Positions 1-7,938 of a DNA stretch of 64,000 nucleotides are shown here, one piece after another. Origin of the DNA: Flammeovirgaceae bacterium UBA7330 (GTDB lineage Bacteria > Bacteroidota > Bacteroidia > Cytophagales > Cyclobacteriaceae); the NCBI GenBank assembly GCA_002471275.1, contig DKPQ01000023.1, positions 248,001-312,000 on the forward strand. The letters run 5' to 3'. Position 1 is the first letter of the stretch. Each line of letters opens with the position of its first letter. The notes under the pieces are model-generated. The model made no database searches, was not told the DNA's origin, and saw nothing but the letters and a program-made list of their open reading frames with translations. A program made the translations under genes and the position numbers.

Positions 1-312
1 TGAACCTGTCTGACCATGTAGGCCGGTATTTTCTTTATCCGAACAGAATGTTTTGTATGTCCATGTCCCTAGCTCATCGGGTACAAACCGGAATTTCCAG
101 CTATTTCCTCCATCCCAAAAACCGCGGATCGTTTTTTCTCTGCCAGACGGAGAGGTAAATATGGCATCGAAACTGGTAACCCGATAAATTGGATTGTCAT
201 ATGCCTTGCTACTCTCTAGCAGAATTTCCTTTTTCATCCAGATGGCCGTCTGGGAAATTAACTGACCCGAAGTGAGAAAAAACAATAAGAGAACTGTCGA
301 AAACCGTATCAT
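1..312 (-). CDS. DUF5060-type secreted glycoside hydrolase, N-terminal part
   Basis: The gene runs off the left edge of the window, so only its first 104 codons are visible. Translation from the ATG at 310-312 gives a hydrophobic signal peptide (about residues 4-20). A beta-rich segment follows with the motif RGFWDGGNSWKFRF and then DELGTWTY, the pattern of DUF5060. That domain usually precedes a DUF4038/apiosidase-like glycosidase barrel; the catalytic part is not in this window, so the enzyme activity is inferred. The start codon is only 10 nt downstream of the sulfatase stop, so the two are probably co-transcribed and act on the same extracellular polysaccharide. Confidence 0.7.
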   Translation of the reverse strand, partial: MIRFSTVLLLFFLTSGQLISQTAIWMKKEILLESSKAYDNPIYRVTSFDAIFTSPSGREKTIRGFWDGGNSWKFRFVPDELGTWTYKTFCSDKENTGLHGQTGS

Positions 313-322
313 CAATTTAAAA

Positions 323-2092
323 TTAAATTCGTTTAAGCATCATCAACCTAAAATCCATCACCTCTTCCCCCGGGATCTCCAGCGCCTGAAGCTTGAGTGA
401 GCCCACACCTTTTGTCAGGTGCACCTTACCAAGATTCATCGGCTTGAAATCTTTTACATAGGACTCCCATCTTTCGATGCGATCATCCTCCATTCCTTTT
501 AATGGTGGATCATGTGGTTCCATAATCTTTCCTACCAGTTTGTTCCCCAGAAAGGATAATTCAAACGTTGAACCTACAGAGTTTTCCGGGCAGGTGTAAT
601 AGATCACCACCTCATAGTCGCCCTCGTTGAGAACTTCCACCTCCCAGGTAATTGAATCTGAAAGGCTGGTCCAGTTTTCAAAGAAGCTACAGTTCGGATA
701 CCTGTTTGAACGGGTAATGTTACCATGCGCGATACCATCTCTGGCGGGGATCTGTGTATTGGAGAAACCTTCATACCCGACTGGAAAAGTACGGGTATCT
801 TCAGATGGAAGCTCAGTCAAGACGGTTTTTTCCCATTGATCGACCACACCCTTCATCTCTCTGTATATTTCAGGATGGTCATCCGAAATATCCTGCTCCT
901 GCCCCGGATCTTTAACCATATCAAATAGCCGATTGTCACTATCTAATCGAAATTGCTGACTCCGAAGACTGGTTTTGTTTTTCCAGTGATTGATTACATA
1001 CCGGTCTTGCCAGTCAGGGTTCTCCTCCAATAGTAAAGGCGCAAGACTTATACCATCCAAAGGTTTTGATGAATCGAAGTTGAGGTTTGACAATTCAGCC
1101 AAAGTAGGCAACAGATCAATGGCACTTCCAATCTGCTCTACCACCTGTCCCTCTTTTAATGTTCCTGGCCAGCTCATGATCAAAGGTGATCGCACTCCAC
1201 CCTCATCGGTGGATCCCTTCTTCCCTTTCATCCCTTCATTCCACCGCCAACCATTGGGACCATTATCAGACAGATAGATCACAATGGTGTTCTCAGCTAT
1301 ATCCAGTTCTTTCAGTTTTTCAGTGATCCTCCCCACGTTCCAGTCAATGTTCTCACACATGGCCAATGCTGACCGGGTGTAATCCAGCTCCTCTTTTTCT
1401 TCATCCCTATGTTTCATTGTCAATTCCAGGTCTTTGTATTTATTCCACCACCGATCAGGCACCTGCATGGGAGCATGTGGTGTATTGTAAGGGAGGTATA
1501 GAAAAAATGGGTTGTCTTTATTCTTCTCCATAAACTCAAGCCCGTGATTGGTAAGGTCATCAATGATAAATCCCTCTCCCTGTACGATCTCTCCATTGTG
1601 CTCAAGCATGGGACTGAAATAGTTACCCCAGTGACCTGAGCAGAACCCATAGTAGTCGTCAAAGCCCCGGGCATTGGGATGATAAGGTGCCTGCATCCCA
1701 TTGTGCCATTTTCCATAAGCTGCCGTAGCATACCCCGCCTCTTTGAAAACTTCACTGATCAGTGTCTCGTCCAGATCGAGTCGCTCACCTCCTGCTGAGG
1801 TAGAATAGACCCCTCCCCTCACATGATATCTTCCCGTGAGGATCTCCGCTCTGGTTGGCGAACAGACCGGGCTGACATAGAATCGATCAAACCGGACACC
1901 GGTGGTAGCCAGCTGATCAATATTGGGCGTACTGATATTGGTATTGCCGCTGATACTCAGGTCTCCCCAACCCTGGTCATCAGTGAGGATCAGGATAATA
2001 TTTGGAGGAGTGTTTTCGGTACTTGTTGGTTGATTACATGCTGAAAGTGCCAGGATGATAAACATCCAGCACACATTGCTGATTGGGTTCAA
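323..2092 (-). CDS. Cys-type sulfatase lipoprotein (arylsulfatase family)
   Basis: This predicted type I sulfatase hydrolyses sulfate esters, probably on a polysaccharide, outside the inner membrane. The formylglycine motif C77-S-P-T-R81 sits in the usual ILTGR context. Metal and substrate residues are visible as ILTDDQGWGD (near residue 35), AAYGKWH, NTPHAP and LSDNG. Cys19 after LSA is a lipobox-like cleavage site. At 589 aa it is longer than a minimal sulfatase: the last ~110 residues look like a separate beta-sandwich, possibly carbohydrate-binding. The first codon is TTG and the short leader lacks the usual basic residues, so the start is uncertain; ATG at 2065 is an alternative. It needs a separate maturation enzyme to convert Cys77. 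Confidence 0.88.
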   Translation of the reverse strand: MNPISNVCWMFIILALSACNQPTSTENTPPNIILILTDDQGWGDLSISGNTNISTPNIDQLATTGVRFDRFYVSPVCSPTRAEILTGRYHVRGGVYSTSAGGERLDLDETLISEVFKEAGYATAAYGKWHNGMQAPYHPNARGFDDYYGFCSGHWGNYFSPMLEHNGEIVQGEGFIIDDLTNHGLEFMEKNKDNPFFLYLPYNTPHAPMQVPDRWWNKYKDLELTMKHRDEEKEELDYTRSALAMCENIDWNVGRITEKLKELDIAENTIVIYLSDNGPNGWRWNEGMKGKKGSTDEGGVRSPLIMSWPGTLKEGQVVEQIGSAIDLLPTLAELSNLNFDSSKPLDGISLAPLLLEENPDWQDRYVINHWKNKTSLRSQQFRLDSDNRLFDMVKDPGQEQDISDDHPEIYREMKGVVDQWEKTVLTELPSEDTRTFPVGYEGFSNTQIPARDGIAHGNITRSNRYPNCSFFENWTSLSDSITWEVEVLNEGDYEVVIYYTCPENSVGSTFELSFLGNKLVGKIMEPHDPPLKGMEDDRIERWESYVKDFKPMNLGKVHLTKGVGSLKLQALEIPGEEVMDFRLMMLKRI

Positions 2093-2201
2093 AATGTTGT
2101 CGGTTTTAGGTTAATTCAGAAATGAAAGATAATGGAATTCCACCTTGGCTCAAACCCTAAATTCAATATCGGCTTCCGAAAGGAACTACAAGGAAAGGAT
2201 A

Positions 2202-2232
2202 CTTCTACATCGTCCTCTTCGAGAGACGATGA
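2202..2232. repeat. Left copy of ~31-bp direct repeat, contains bulged hairpin
   Basis: The sequence starting CTTCTACATCGTCC matches the one at 2651-2681 with a single C/T difference over 31 bp. Weaker similarity continues for about a dozen bases. Within it, 2208-2231 folds as CATCGT, a bulged C, CTCT, loop TCG, AGAG, ACGATG: a 6+4 bp stem with one bulge. The two copies lie 449 bp apart on either side of the phased array. Confidence 0.8.
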
Positions 2233-2318
2233 AATGGAAGGAAGTCTGACTGATTAAATGGATATTTTGTTAAATATTTACTGAGATGGCCCGCAGTCTA
2301 AAGTGTCTCTATAGTGCT

Positions 2319-2575
2319 CCAAGAAGTGTAAATCAGCCCCAAGGAGCACTATTTAACCCCAAGGAAGGACTTTTTTCACCAAGATTTATGAAAAAATCTC
2401 CAAGATTTGGTTATAAACGTCCAAGGAAGGGTTTCAAGTCTCCAAGATTTGAAAAATAATGGCCAAGGAAGACCACATATTCACCAAGGAAGACCGCATA
2501 TCGGCCAAGGAAGCCAATTAGATCTTTAGTGATCTGTTTTTCATTGCCAAGGAAGCAGAATATATGCCAAGGAAA
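2319..2575. repeat. Phased array of 12 CCAAGGAAG-type 9-mers at 20-21 bp spacing
   Basis: Nine-base units CCAAGGAAG (consensus) or CCAAGATTT begin at 2319, 2339, 2359, 2379, 2400, 2421, 2442, 2463, 2484, 2505, 2547 and 2567. Successive steps are 20, 20, 20, then six of 21, then 42 (one empty slot at 2526), then 20. The CCAAG core is invariant in all 12. The 11-12 nt between units is variable and A/T-rich. The spacing equals about two turns of B-DNA, so all cores face the same side of the helix. From 2379 on it also equals seven codons in one frame. The units are far too short for CRISPR repeats. Function unknown. Confidence 0.88.
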
Positions 2576-2599
2576 GGCTACAAGTCAGGACGTGTCAGG

Positions 2600-2623
2600 T
2601 ATCGTCTCCTAAAAGGGACGATA
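2600..2623. repeat. 24-nt bulged hairpin, middle member
   Basis: The arms TATCGTC and GACGATA pair over 7 bp. A bulged T, an inner CCT/AGG stem and an AAA loop follow. Total length and bulge-on-the-left layout match the hairpins at 2208 and 2657, and all carry the ATCGTC core, although the inner sequence differs. Confidence 0.65.
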
Positions 2624-2650
2624 CTTTTAGCATACATCTACACGAAGTTC

Positions 2651-2681
2651 CTTCTACATCGTCCTCTTCGAGAGATGATGA
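2651..2681. repeat. Right copy of ~31-bp direct repeat, contains bulged hairpin
   Basis: This is the second copy of the repeat at 2202-2232. Its hairpin (2657-2680) has one change in the right arm (ATGATG for ACGATG). That turns a G-C pair into a G-U wobble and leaves the RNA fold intact. Confidence 0.8.
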
Positions 2682-2771
2682 ATGGAGAAAGGTCTCCACA
2701 ATTTTCCCTACCCTCGGCTAGTGTCCTCCCCAGACGGAAACCCTGAATATCTTAACTCCCCTACTCCACAC

Positions 2772-4223
2772 TTACGCCAGCACCTTGTCGATCACATGAC
2801 CATGGACATCAGTCAGCCTGAAGTCACGGCCCTGGAAGCGATAGGTGAATTTCTCGTGATCCATTCCGAGCAAGTGAAGGATCGTAGCTTGTAGATCATG
2901 GATGTGGGTTCGGTCTTTCACTCCGAAATATCCGATTTCATCGGTCTCACCATGGCTGTATCCGGCTTTGAGTCCTGCTCCAGCCATCCAGACGGTGAAA
3001 GCATCCACATGGTGGTCACGTCCAAGGTAGCTCATGACCTCACCTTTTCTGTTCTCCCGCATAGGTGTTCGACCAAATTCCCCACCCCATACCACGAGGG
3101 TATCTTCCAGCATGCCTCGCTGCTCCAGGTCCTTCAGCAAGGCAGCTATGGGTTGATCAATCTCTTTGGACTTCTTACGGATACCAATATCTACAGAACC
3201 ATTCTCACTGGTACCATGCATATCCCATCCCCAGTCATAGAGCTGAATAAACCTTACTCCCTTCTCTGCAAGTTTTCTGGCCAGGAGGCAATTGTTAGCA
3301 AAGGTGTTGCCTCCATCCTCAATGCCATACATCTTCTTGATGTACTCGGGCTCGTCTTTGATATCCATCGATTCGGGAACGGAGATCTGCATCTTGAAAG
3401 CCATTTCGTATTGGGAAATACGGGAAAGGATTTCCGGGTCACCGATTTCTTTGTATTCAGCTTCATTGAGTTTCTTCAGAGTTTCCAAAGATCGCCCCCT
3501 GATATCCCTACTGATACCATCCGGATTGGATACAAAGAGGATGGGATCACCGGAATTCCGACATTGAACACCCTGGTACTCCGAAGGCAGGAACCCGCTA
3601 CCCCAGGCATTTTTTCCAGCATCAGGGTTATTGCCACCAGAAATCAAAACCATATAGCCGGGAAGGTTTTCATTTTCCGAGCCCAGACCATAGGTTACCC
3701 AGGATCCAATACTAGGCCTACCTACCCGTGAGCTGCCTGTTTGGATTAGGAGCTGTGCGGGTGCATGGTTAAACTCATCTGTGTGCATGGCCTTCAGAAA
3801 GGTAAGCTTGTCAGCTATGGAAGCCAGGTGAGGCATGGCATCAGAGACATAATTACCGGCTTCACCGCGCTGCCGGAATTTTTGCTGTGGCCCCAGCATC
3901 TGAGGAATACCCTCAATAAAAGCAAAACGTTTTCCTTCCAATAAGGAAGGTGGGCAATCCTGCCCATTGAGCTTTTCGAGGACCGGCTTGTAATCAAATA
4001 ATTCCAGTTGGGAGGGTGCTCCAGCCATATGGAGATAAATGACACGTTTGGCTTTAGGAGCAAAATGAGGGACCACTCCATTGCTGTCGAGTCCGGCCAT
4101 CTTGTCCATGCCCATGAGTGACCCAAAAGCCAGCATTCCCAGTCCGGTACTACATTTTTTTAGAAAATGTCTGCGTGTAGTAAACTCTAAATATTTTCGT
4201 CTGGCTTCGTTAAAGTGATCCAT
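2772..4223 (-). CDS. DUF1501 domain protein with Tat signal
   Basis: A 483-aa protein of the DUF1501 family, which is related in fold to the alkaline phosphatase/sulfatase superfamily. It begins with a Tat-type leader (TRRHFLKK near residue 16, then a hydrophobic stretch), so it is probably exported folded. Visible family landmarks are RVIYLHMAGAPSQLELFD near residue 60, GGEFGRTP near 380 and GRDHH. It starts 4 nt after the stop of the PSCyt/DUF1553 gene. This exact pairing is typical of Planctomycetes and recurs in marine Bacteroidota polysaccharide regions. The biochemical role is unknown; a link to polysaccharide or sulfate-ester breakdown is inferred from neighbours. Confidence 0.85.
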   Translation of the reverse strand: MDHFNEARRKYLEFTTRRHFLKKCSTGLGMLAFGSLMGMDKMAGLDSNGVVPHFAPKAKRVIYLHMAGAPSQLELFDYKPVLEKLNGQDCPPSLLEGKRFAFIEGIPQMLGPQQKFRQRGEAGNYVSDAMPHLASIADKLTFLKAMHTDEFNHAPAQLLIQTGSSRVGRPSIGSWVTYGLGSENENLPGYMVLISGGNNPDAGKNAWGSGFLPSEYQGVQCRNSGDPILFVSNPDGISRDIRGRSLETLKKLNEAEYKEIGDPEILSRISQYEMAFKMQISVPESMDIKDEPEYIKKMYGIEDGGNTFANNCLLARKLAEKGVRFIQLYDWGWDMHGTSENGSVDIGIRKKSKEIDQPIAALLKDLEQRGMLEDTLVVWGGEFGRTPMRENRKGEVMSYLGRDHHVDAFTVWMAGAGLKAGYSHGETDEIGYFGVKDRTHIHDLQATILHLLGMDHEKFTYRFQGRDFRLTDVHGHVIDKVLA

Positions 4224-4227
4224 TGTC

Positions 4228-6921
4228 TTAGCTTTTCACGATAAATTCATCCATGTTCAATAAGGTGTTAGCTACGATGACCAGAGCAGCTTTATTCGCA
4301 TCCGGTTCGCCGACCAATTCAACCGCAGCAGCTCTGTCATTGGTATACTGGACATGCATTTCTTCATATAGTGATTTCAATAAATTCAGTTTCTCTGATG
4401 ATGGCGGCTTGCACATTACCCGCTGATAAGCCAGTTTTAGTTTCTGCTCATCATCTGCTTCTAATTGCGCGATCTCGTTCGCCAGATGGGAGGCTGCCTC
4501 TACATATGCCGGGTCATTCAAGGTGGTAAGTGCTTGTAGTGGCGTATTGGTATTGATCCTTCTGGAAACACACACATCCCGGCTGCTGGCATCAAAAGTG
4601 ATAAAAGACGGATATGCTGCAGACCTTCTAAGGAAAGTATAGAGCCCTCTTCGGTAAGCATCTTCGCCATCACTGACCACCCATTTATTGCCACTATAAA
4701 CCACATTCCAGATCCCTTCCGGTTGATAGGGCATCACACTGGGACCATACATTTTATCACTCAGTAACCCTGTCACTGCAAGGGTCTGATCTCTCAACTG
4801 CTCAGCAGATAACCGTGTTCGTGGGCTGAATGACAACCACACATTATTGGGATCATTTTGCTTAGCTAGCTCACTTACCACTGATGTTTGACGGTAGGTG
4901 GCCGACATCACCATGGTCTTCACAAGTTTTTTCATGCTCCATTCATAATCATGAGAAAACCTCAGGGCCAGCCAATCCAACAATTCAGGATGTGTTGGGA
5001 TAGCCCCAATAGTCCCAAAATCCTCTACTGTCTCCACAATCCCCACTCCAAATAGTTTAGACCAGAACCGGTTTACCATCACCCGGGCAGTCAAAGGATT
5101 TTCATCACTTACCAGCCATTTGGCCAAATCAAGTCTGTTATTCAATTGAGTACTATCATCTCTTAATGAAGCCGGAACCGCCGGCTCCACAGCCTCCTCC
5201 TGCTCCTGCCAGCTTCCCCGATGAAATACCCTGGTCACGCGTTGAAAACGTTCGGGTTTGTCCTGCATGATCAAGGTGGTGTTTTCCGGATCGGCCTGAA
5301 ACAAGGCTTTTAACTCAGCCACCCGCTCCTCATAACCATCTTCTCCTTTCCCAGGCAGCTCATCCACCAGAAAAAATCCATCCGTATATGTTCGATACTT
5401 CTCATGTTCGCTTCGGAAATGCAATGTCAGTTCAGCTACACCCTTATATGGCTCCAGATCGATCACCATCTGCGTGAATGAACCGGATCTTTCGAGAGCT
5501 CCGTAACCAATTTCCTTACCATTGGCCTTTACTACAACTTTGCCAGTTTGATCACGCTGTCTATAGAACAACACCAGATAACCCTTGCCTGTGAGATCAA
5601 TATCACTGACGGAAATAGAAGAACCATCAAAGACCTCCATAAAATCCTGGTCGCCCCTGTTTTGGTGCACTGCACCAGTAGTGTCCGTATAGTCTTCATG
5701 GATGATCCGGGGAGTTCCTGTAAGGATTTTGTGGGCAACTTCATCAGCCTGATCTTTTGCTCCATAAGTGGAAATCCATTTTTTGAGGTCCTCCAGCTTT
5801 TGATCATCTTCCTCCTTGAGATCCTTAAGCACAGGAAATTCTGTGCCAACATCCCAATCAGCAGAATTGTTGAAAAACGCCATTGACTGGTAGAATTCCT
5901 TCATTTTTATCGGATCGTAAGGATGACTATGACATTGCACACATCCCATCGTAGAAGCCTGCCAGACCTCCCAGGTGGTACTCACCCGGTCGATCACCTG
6001 TGCAATCCTATACTCTTCGTTGAAAGTACCTCCTTCGTCATTATTCAGAGTATTGCGATGAAATCCTGTTGCGACAAGTTGATCAATGGTTGGTTGAGGT
6101 AATAAATCACCGGCCAACTGTTCAATGGTAAACTCATCGAAGGGTTTATCTTCATTAAAAGCTTTGATTACCCAATCCCTGTACATCCAGATACTGCGCA
6201 AGGCATCTTTCTCATAACCTCTGGAGTCGGCATATCGGGCCAGGTCCAGCCACATGGTTGCCCAGTGCTCACCAAATTGTGGGGAATTAAGCAAACGATC
6301 AACAAGTTTTTCATAGCTGTTTTCCGATTGATCATTCACAAATTGATCAACCTCTTCCAGTGTTGGAGGTAGCCCAATCAGGTCAAGGGATAACCTTCGA
6401 ATAAGATCATGTTTATCCGCCTCAGCAGAGGGTTGCAGGTCATGTTCAAGCATTTTATCCAGCGTAAACTTATCTATTGGGTTTACACCCCATTCATGAT
6501 CTTGCTGAGGAATCTCAGGTTCTTCCGGCAGCAGGTATGCCCAGTGGTCTTCCCATTCCGCACCCTGTTCGATCCACTCCGTCAAAATATTGATTTCCTC
6601 TTCGTTTAACGGTTCGGCATCCAGGGGCATTCGCATTTCCGGATCATGGTGCTTGATCCGCGCAATCAGCTCGCTTTTATCCGGTTTGCCTGGCACGATA
6701 GCATATTTACCGTTGGTAGTTTTGCCCAGGGCATTCTCTCGAAAAACGAGACCAAACCCACCGGATTGCTTCACTCCTCCATGACATGCAATACACTTGT
6801 TGTTGAGGATAGGCCGTACTTCAGCATTGAAATCTATTTTTCGGCTGGAGCAACTGCTTATCAATAACAGCAGAACAATAGATAAATTAATGAATTTGGG
6901 TTTTATCGGGGTTTTTAGCAC
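4228..6921 (-). CDS. PSCyt1-DUF1549-DUF1553 c-type cytochrome-like lipoprotein
   Basis: An 897-aa surface or periplasmic protein. Cys24 after LISS is a lipobox. A PSCyt1 heme-binding site, C43-I-A-C46-H47, comes next, then the DUF1549 region (from about residue 145) and the DUF1553 region in the C-terminal half. A second CxxCH (CVQCH, about residue 326) could bind another heme. The middle (about residues 420-520) resembles a carbohydrate-binding beta-sandwich. The family is known mostly from Planctomycetes; its activity is not established. The start is GTG, only about 8 nt from a promoter match at 6929-6959, so the transcript could be almost leaderless. It is co-transcribed with the DUF1501 gene. 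Confidence 0.85.
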   Translation of the reverse strand: MLKTPIKPKFINLSIVLLLLISSCSSRKIDFNAEVRPILNNKCIACHGGVKQSGGFGLVFRENALGKTTNGKYAIVPGKPDKSELIARIKHHDPEMRMPLDAEPLNEEEINILTEWIEQGAEWEDHWAYLLPEEPEIPQQDHEWGVNPIDKFTLDKMLEHDLQPSAEADKHDLIRRLSLDLIGLPPTLEEVDQFVNDQSENSYEKLVDRLLNSPQFGEHWATMWLDLARYADSRGYEKDALRSIWMYRDWVIKAFNEDKPFDEFTIEQLAGDLLPQPTIDQLVATGFHRNTLNNDEGGTFNEEYRIAQVIDRVSTTWEVWQASTMGCVQCHSHPYDPIKMKEFYQSMAFFNNSADWDVGTEFPVLKDLKEEDDQKLEDLKKWISTYGAKDQADEVAHKILTGTPRIIHEDYTDTTGAVHQNRGDQDFMEVFDGSSISVSDIDLTGKGYLVLFYRQRDQTGKVVVKANGKEIGYGALERSGSFTQMVIDLEPYKGVAELTLHFRSEHEKYRTYTDGFFLVDELPGKGEDGYEERVAELKALFQADPENTTLIMQDKPERFQRVTRVFHRGSWQEQEEAVEPAVPASLRDDSTQLNNRLDLAKWLVSDENPLTARVMVNRFWSKLFGVGIVETVEDFGTIGAIPTHPELLDWLALRFSHDYEWSMKKLVKTMVMSATYRQTSVVSELAKQNDPNNVWLSFSPRTRLSAEQLRDQTLAVTGLLSDKMYGPSVMPYQPEGIWNVVYSGNKWVVSDGEDAYRRGLYTFLRRSAAYPSFITFDASSRDVCVSRRINTNTPLQALTTLNDPAYVEAASHLANEIAQLEADDEQKLKLAYQRVMCKPPSSEKLNLLKSLYEEMHVQYTNDRAAAVELVGEPDANKAALVIVANTLLNMDEFIVKS

Positions 6922-6928
6922 AATAATT

Positions 6929-6959
6929 CAAAGTTATTTAATAAAGCCTTGTCTTTCAA
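6929..6959 (-). promoter_or_regulatory. Candidate Bacteroidota promoter for the PSCyt/DUF1501 operon
   Basis: On the minus strand TTG (6959-6957) is followed after 20 nt by TAACTTTG (6936-6929), fitting TTG-N(17-23)-TAnnTTTG. The GTG start at 6921 lies only a few bases past the expected transcription start. Confidence 0.5.
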
Positions 6960-6995
6960 TGAAATATTGGAATATCGATAGACTTTCTGTGCCTC

Positions 6996-7820
6996 TCAAT
7001 TCTCTTGCAGATACCCTATAGATTCAAGAAAATCCACCATGGCTTTGTTTGTCTTTTCATGATACTCTGGATGACCAGGATTGAAAAAGCCATGCGCCTG
7101 ACCTTCATATAAAATCAAGTCACACTGGCTGCCCATTTTTTCCATCACCGTTCGATAATATTCAGCGGTCTCCACAGGGATCAGGTCATCCTTAGTACCC
7201 AGGAGGAACAAAGTTGGAGGTGCTCCTGGCCTGAGGTTGTGCAATGGCGAAAAGTCTTTGTAATAGTTTCCTACCCGCTCATACCCGTAACCACCGGGAC
7301 CATTGTCAATGACCGGATTGAATAAAAGTAAGGCATTGGGAACTGCTCCTATGCCCAGGTTATCAGTAACCTCATTAAACCCATCTATGAAAGCTGTAGC
7401 AGCTGCCAGGTGACCACCAGCCGAACCTCCTCCCGCTGCAATTTTTTTGGGATCAATCCCGAACTGAGCTGCATTTTCCCTCACAAAGCGCATCGCTGAC
7501 TTCGCATCTTTGAGTGATTCTACGGGGGTGGTTTCATGACTCTTTCTGGTCCTGTACTCCACCAAAAAGCAAACCATCCCTTTGGAAATCAATAGCTCAG
7601 CCTGAGGCTGAAAATGATTGATGGTACCTCCTACCCAACCACCGCCAAAATAGAATACGGCTGCAGGTCTTTGATCAGTTTTGGCATGATCTTTCGGGTA
7701 AAGAACGCGAATCTCAAGCGAGATGGTATCGAGTTGTTTGTATGTGACAGTCTCAGTCTTTTGTGCAAAAAGAAGAGAGGTTGTTGCGCAGAAGATCAAC
7801 AGCGTTAGAATGGATCTCAT
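6996..7820 (-). CDS. Secreted alpha/beta-hydrolase esterase (BD-FAE/acetylxylan esterase-like)
   Basis: A 274-aa protein with a Sec signal peptide (about residues 1-19, ending LLFAQ). The alpha/beta-hydrolase fold shows an oxyanion-type FYFGGGWVGG segment (near residue 55), the nucleophile elbow GGGSAGG (near 135), an acid in GTKDDLIP (near 208) and the catalytic His in GQAHGFF (near 245). Such enzymes remove acyl groups from carbohydrates; the substrate cannot be read from sequence. It lies 74 nt upstream of the PSCyt gene on the same strand and may share the polysaccharide role. Confidence 0.82.
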   Translation of the reverse strand: MRSILTLLIFCATTSLLFAQKTETVTYKQLDTISLEIRVLYPKDHAKTDQRPAAVFYFGGGWVGGTINHFQPQAELLISKGMVCFLVEYRTRKSHETTPVESLKDAKSAMRFVRENAAQFGIDPKKIAAGGGSAGGHLAAATAFIDGFNEVTDNLGIGAVPNALLLFNPVIDNGPGGYGYERVGNYYKDFSPLHNLRPGAPPTLFLLGTKDDLIPVETAEYYRTVMEKMGSQCDLILYEGQAHGFFNPGHPEYHEKTNKAMVDFLESIGYLQEN

Positions 7821-7886
7821 TTAATTGCCGGGTTTTTCGTTGATATTTTAGTTAGTCATTCACTTTAAACCCTGAAAATTAAAGGA

Positions 7887-7915
7887 TTGTATTTAAATCG
7901 TGATACTTATATTTG
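7887..7915 (+). promoter_or_regulatory. Candidate Bacteroidota promoter for yceI gene
   Basis: TTG at 7887-7889 is followed after 18 nt by TATATTTG at 7908-7915, a full match to TTG-N(17-23)-TAnnTTTG. The GTG start codon at 7939 lies 23 nt downstream. Confidence 0.6.
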
Positions 7916-7938
7916 GGACTTCAAAAATTGAATGAACA

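Larger units (their letters stand above)
2093..2771. other. 679-bp gene-free region with phased repeat array and hairpins
   Basis: This gap separates the DUF1501 gene from the sulfatase, both on the minus strand. It contains no convincing gene. Instead it holds a 20-21 bp phased array of a short motif (2319-2575), three bulged 24-nt hairpins (2208-2231, 2600-2623, 2657-2680) and a near-identical ~31-bp direct repeat bracketing the array. Each is listed separately. Short plus-strand reading frames near 2564-2894 have no recognisable protein features. Confidence 0.85.

Noticed and set aside
2319..2575. CRISPR-like array (regular short repeats with variable spacers)
   Set aside because: Units are 9 nt and spacers 11-12 nt, far below CRISPR sizes. 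No cas genes are present.
2898..3731. 277-codon plus-strand open frame
   Set aside because: It lies fully antisense to the DUF1501 gene, has no signal or domain, and the opposite strand encodes clear family motifs.
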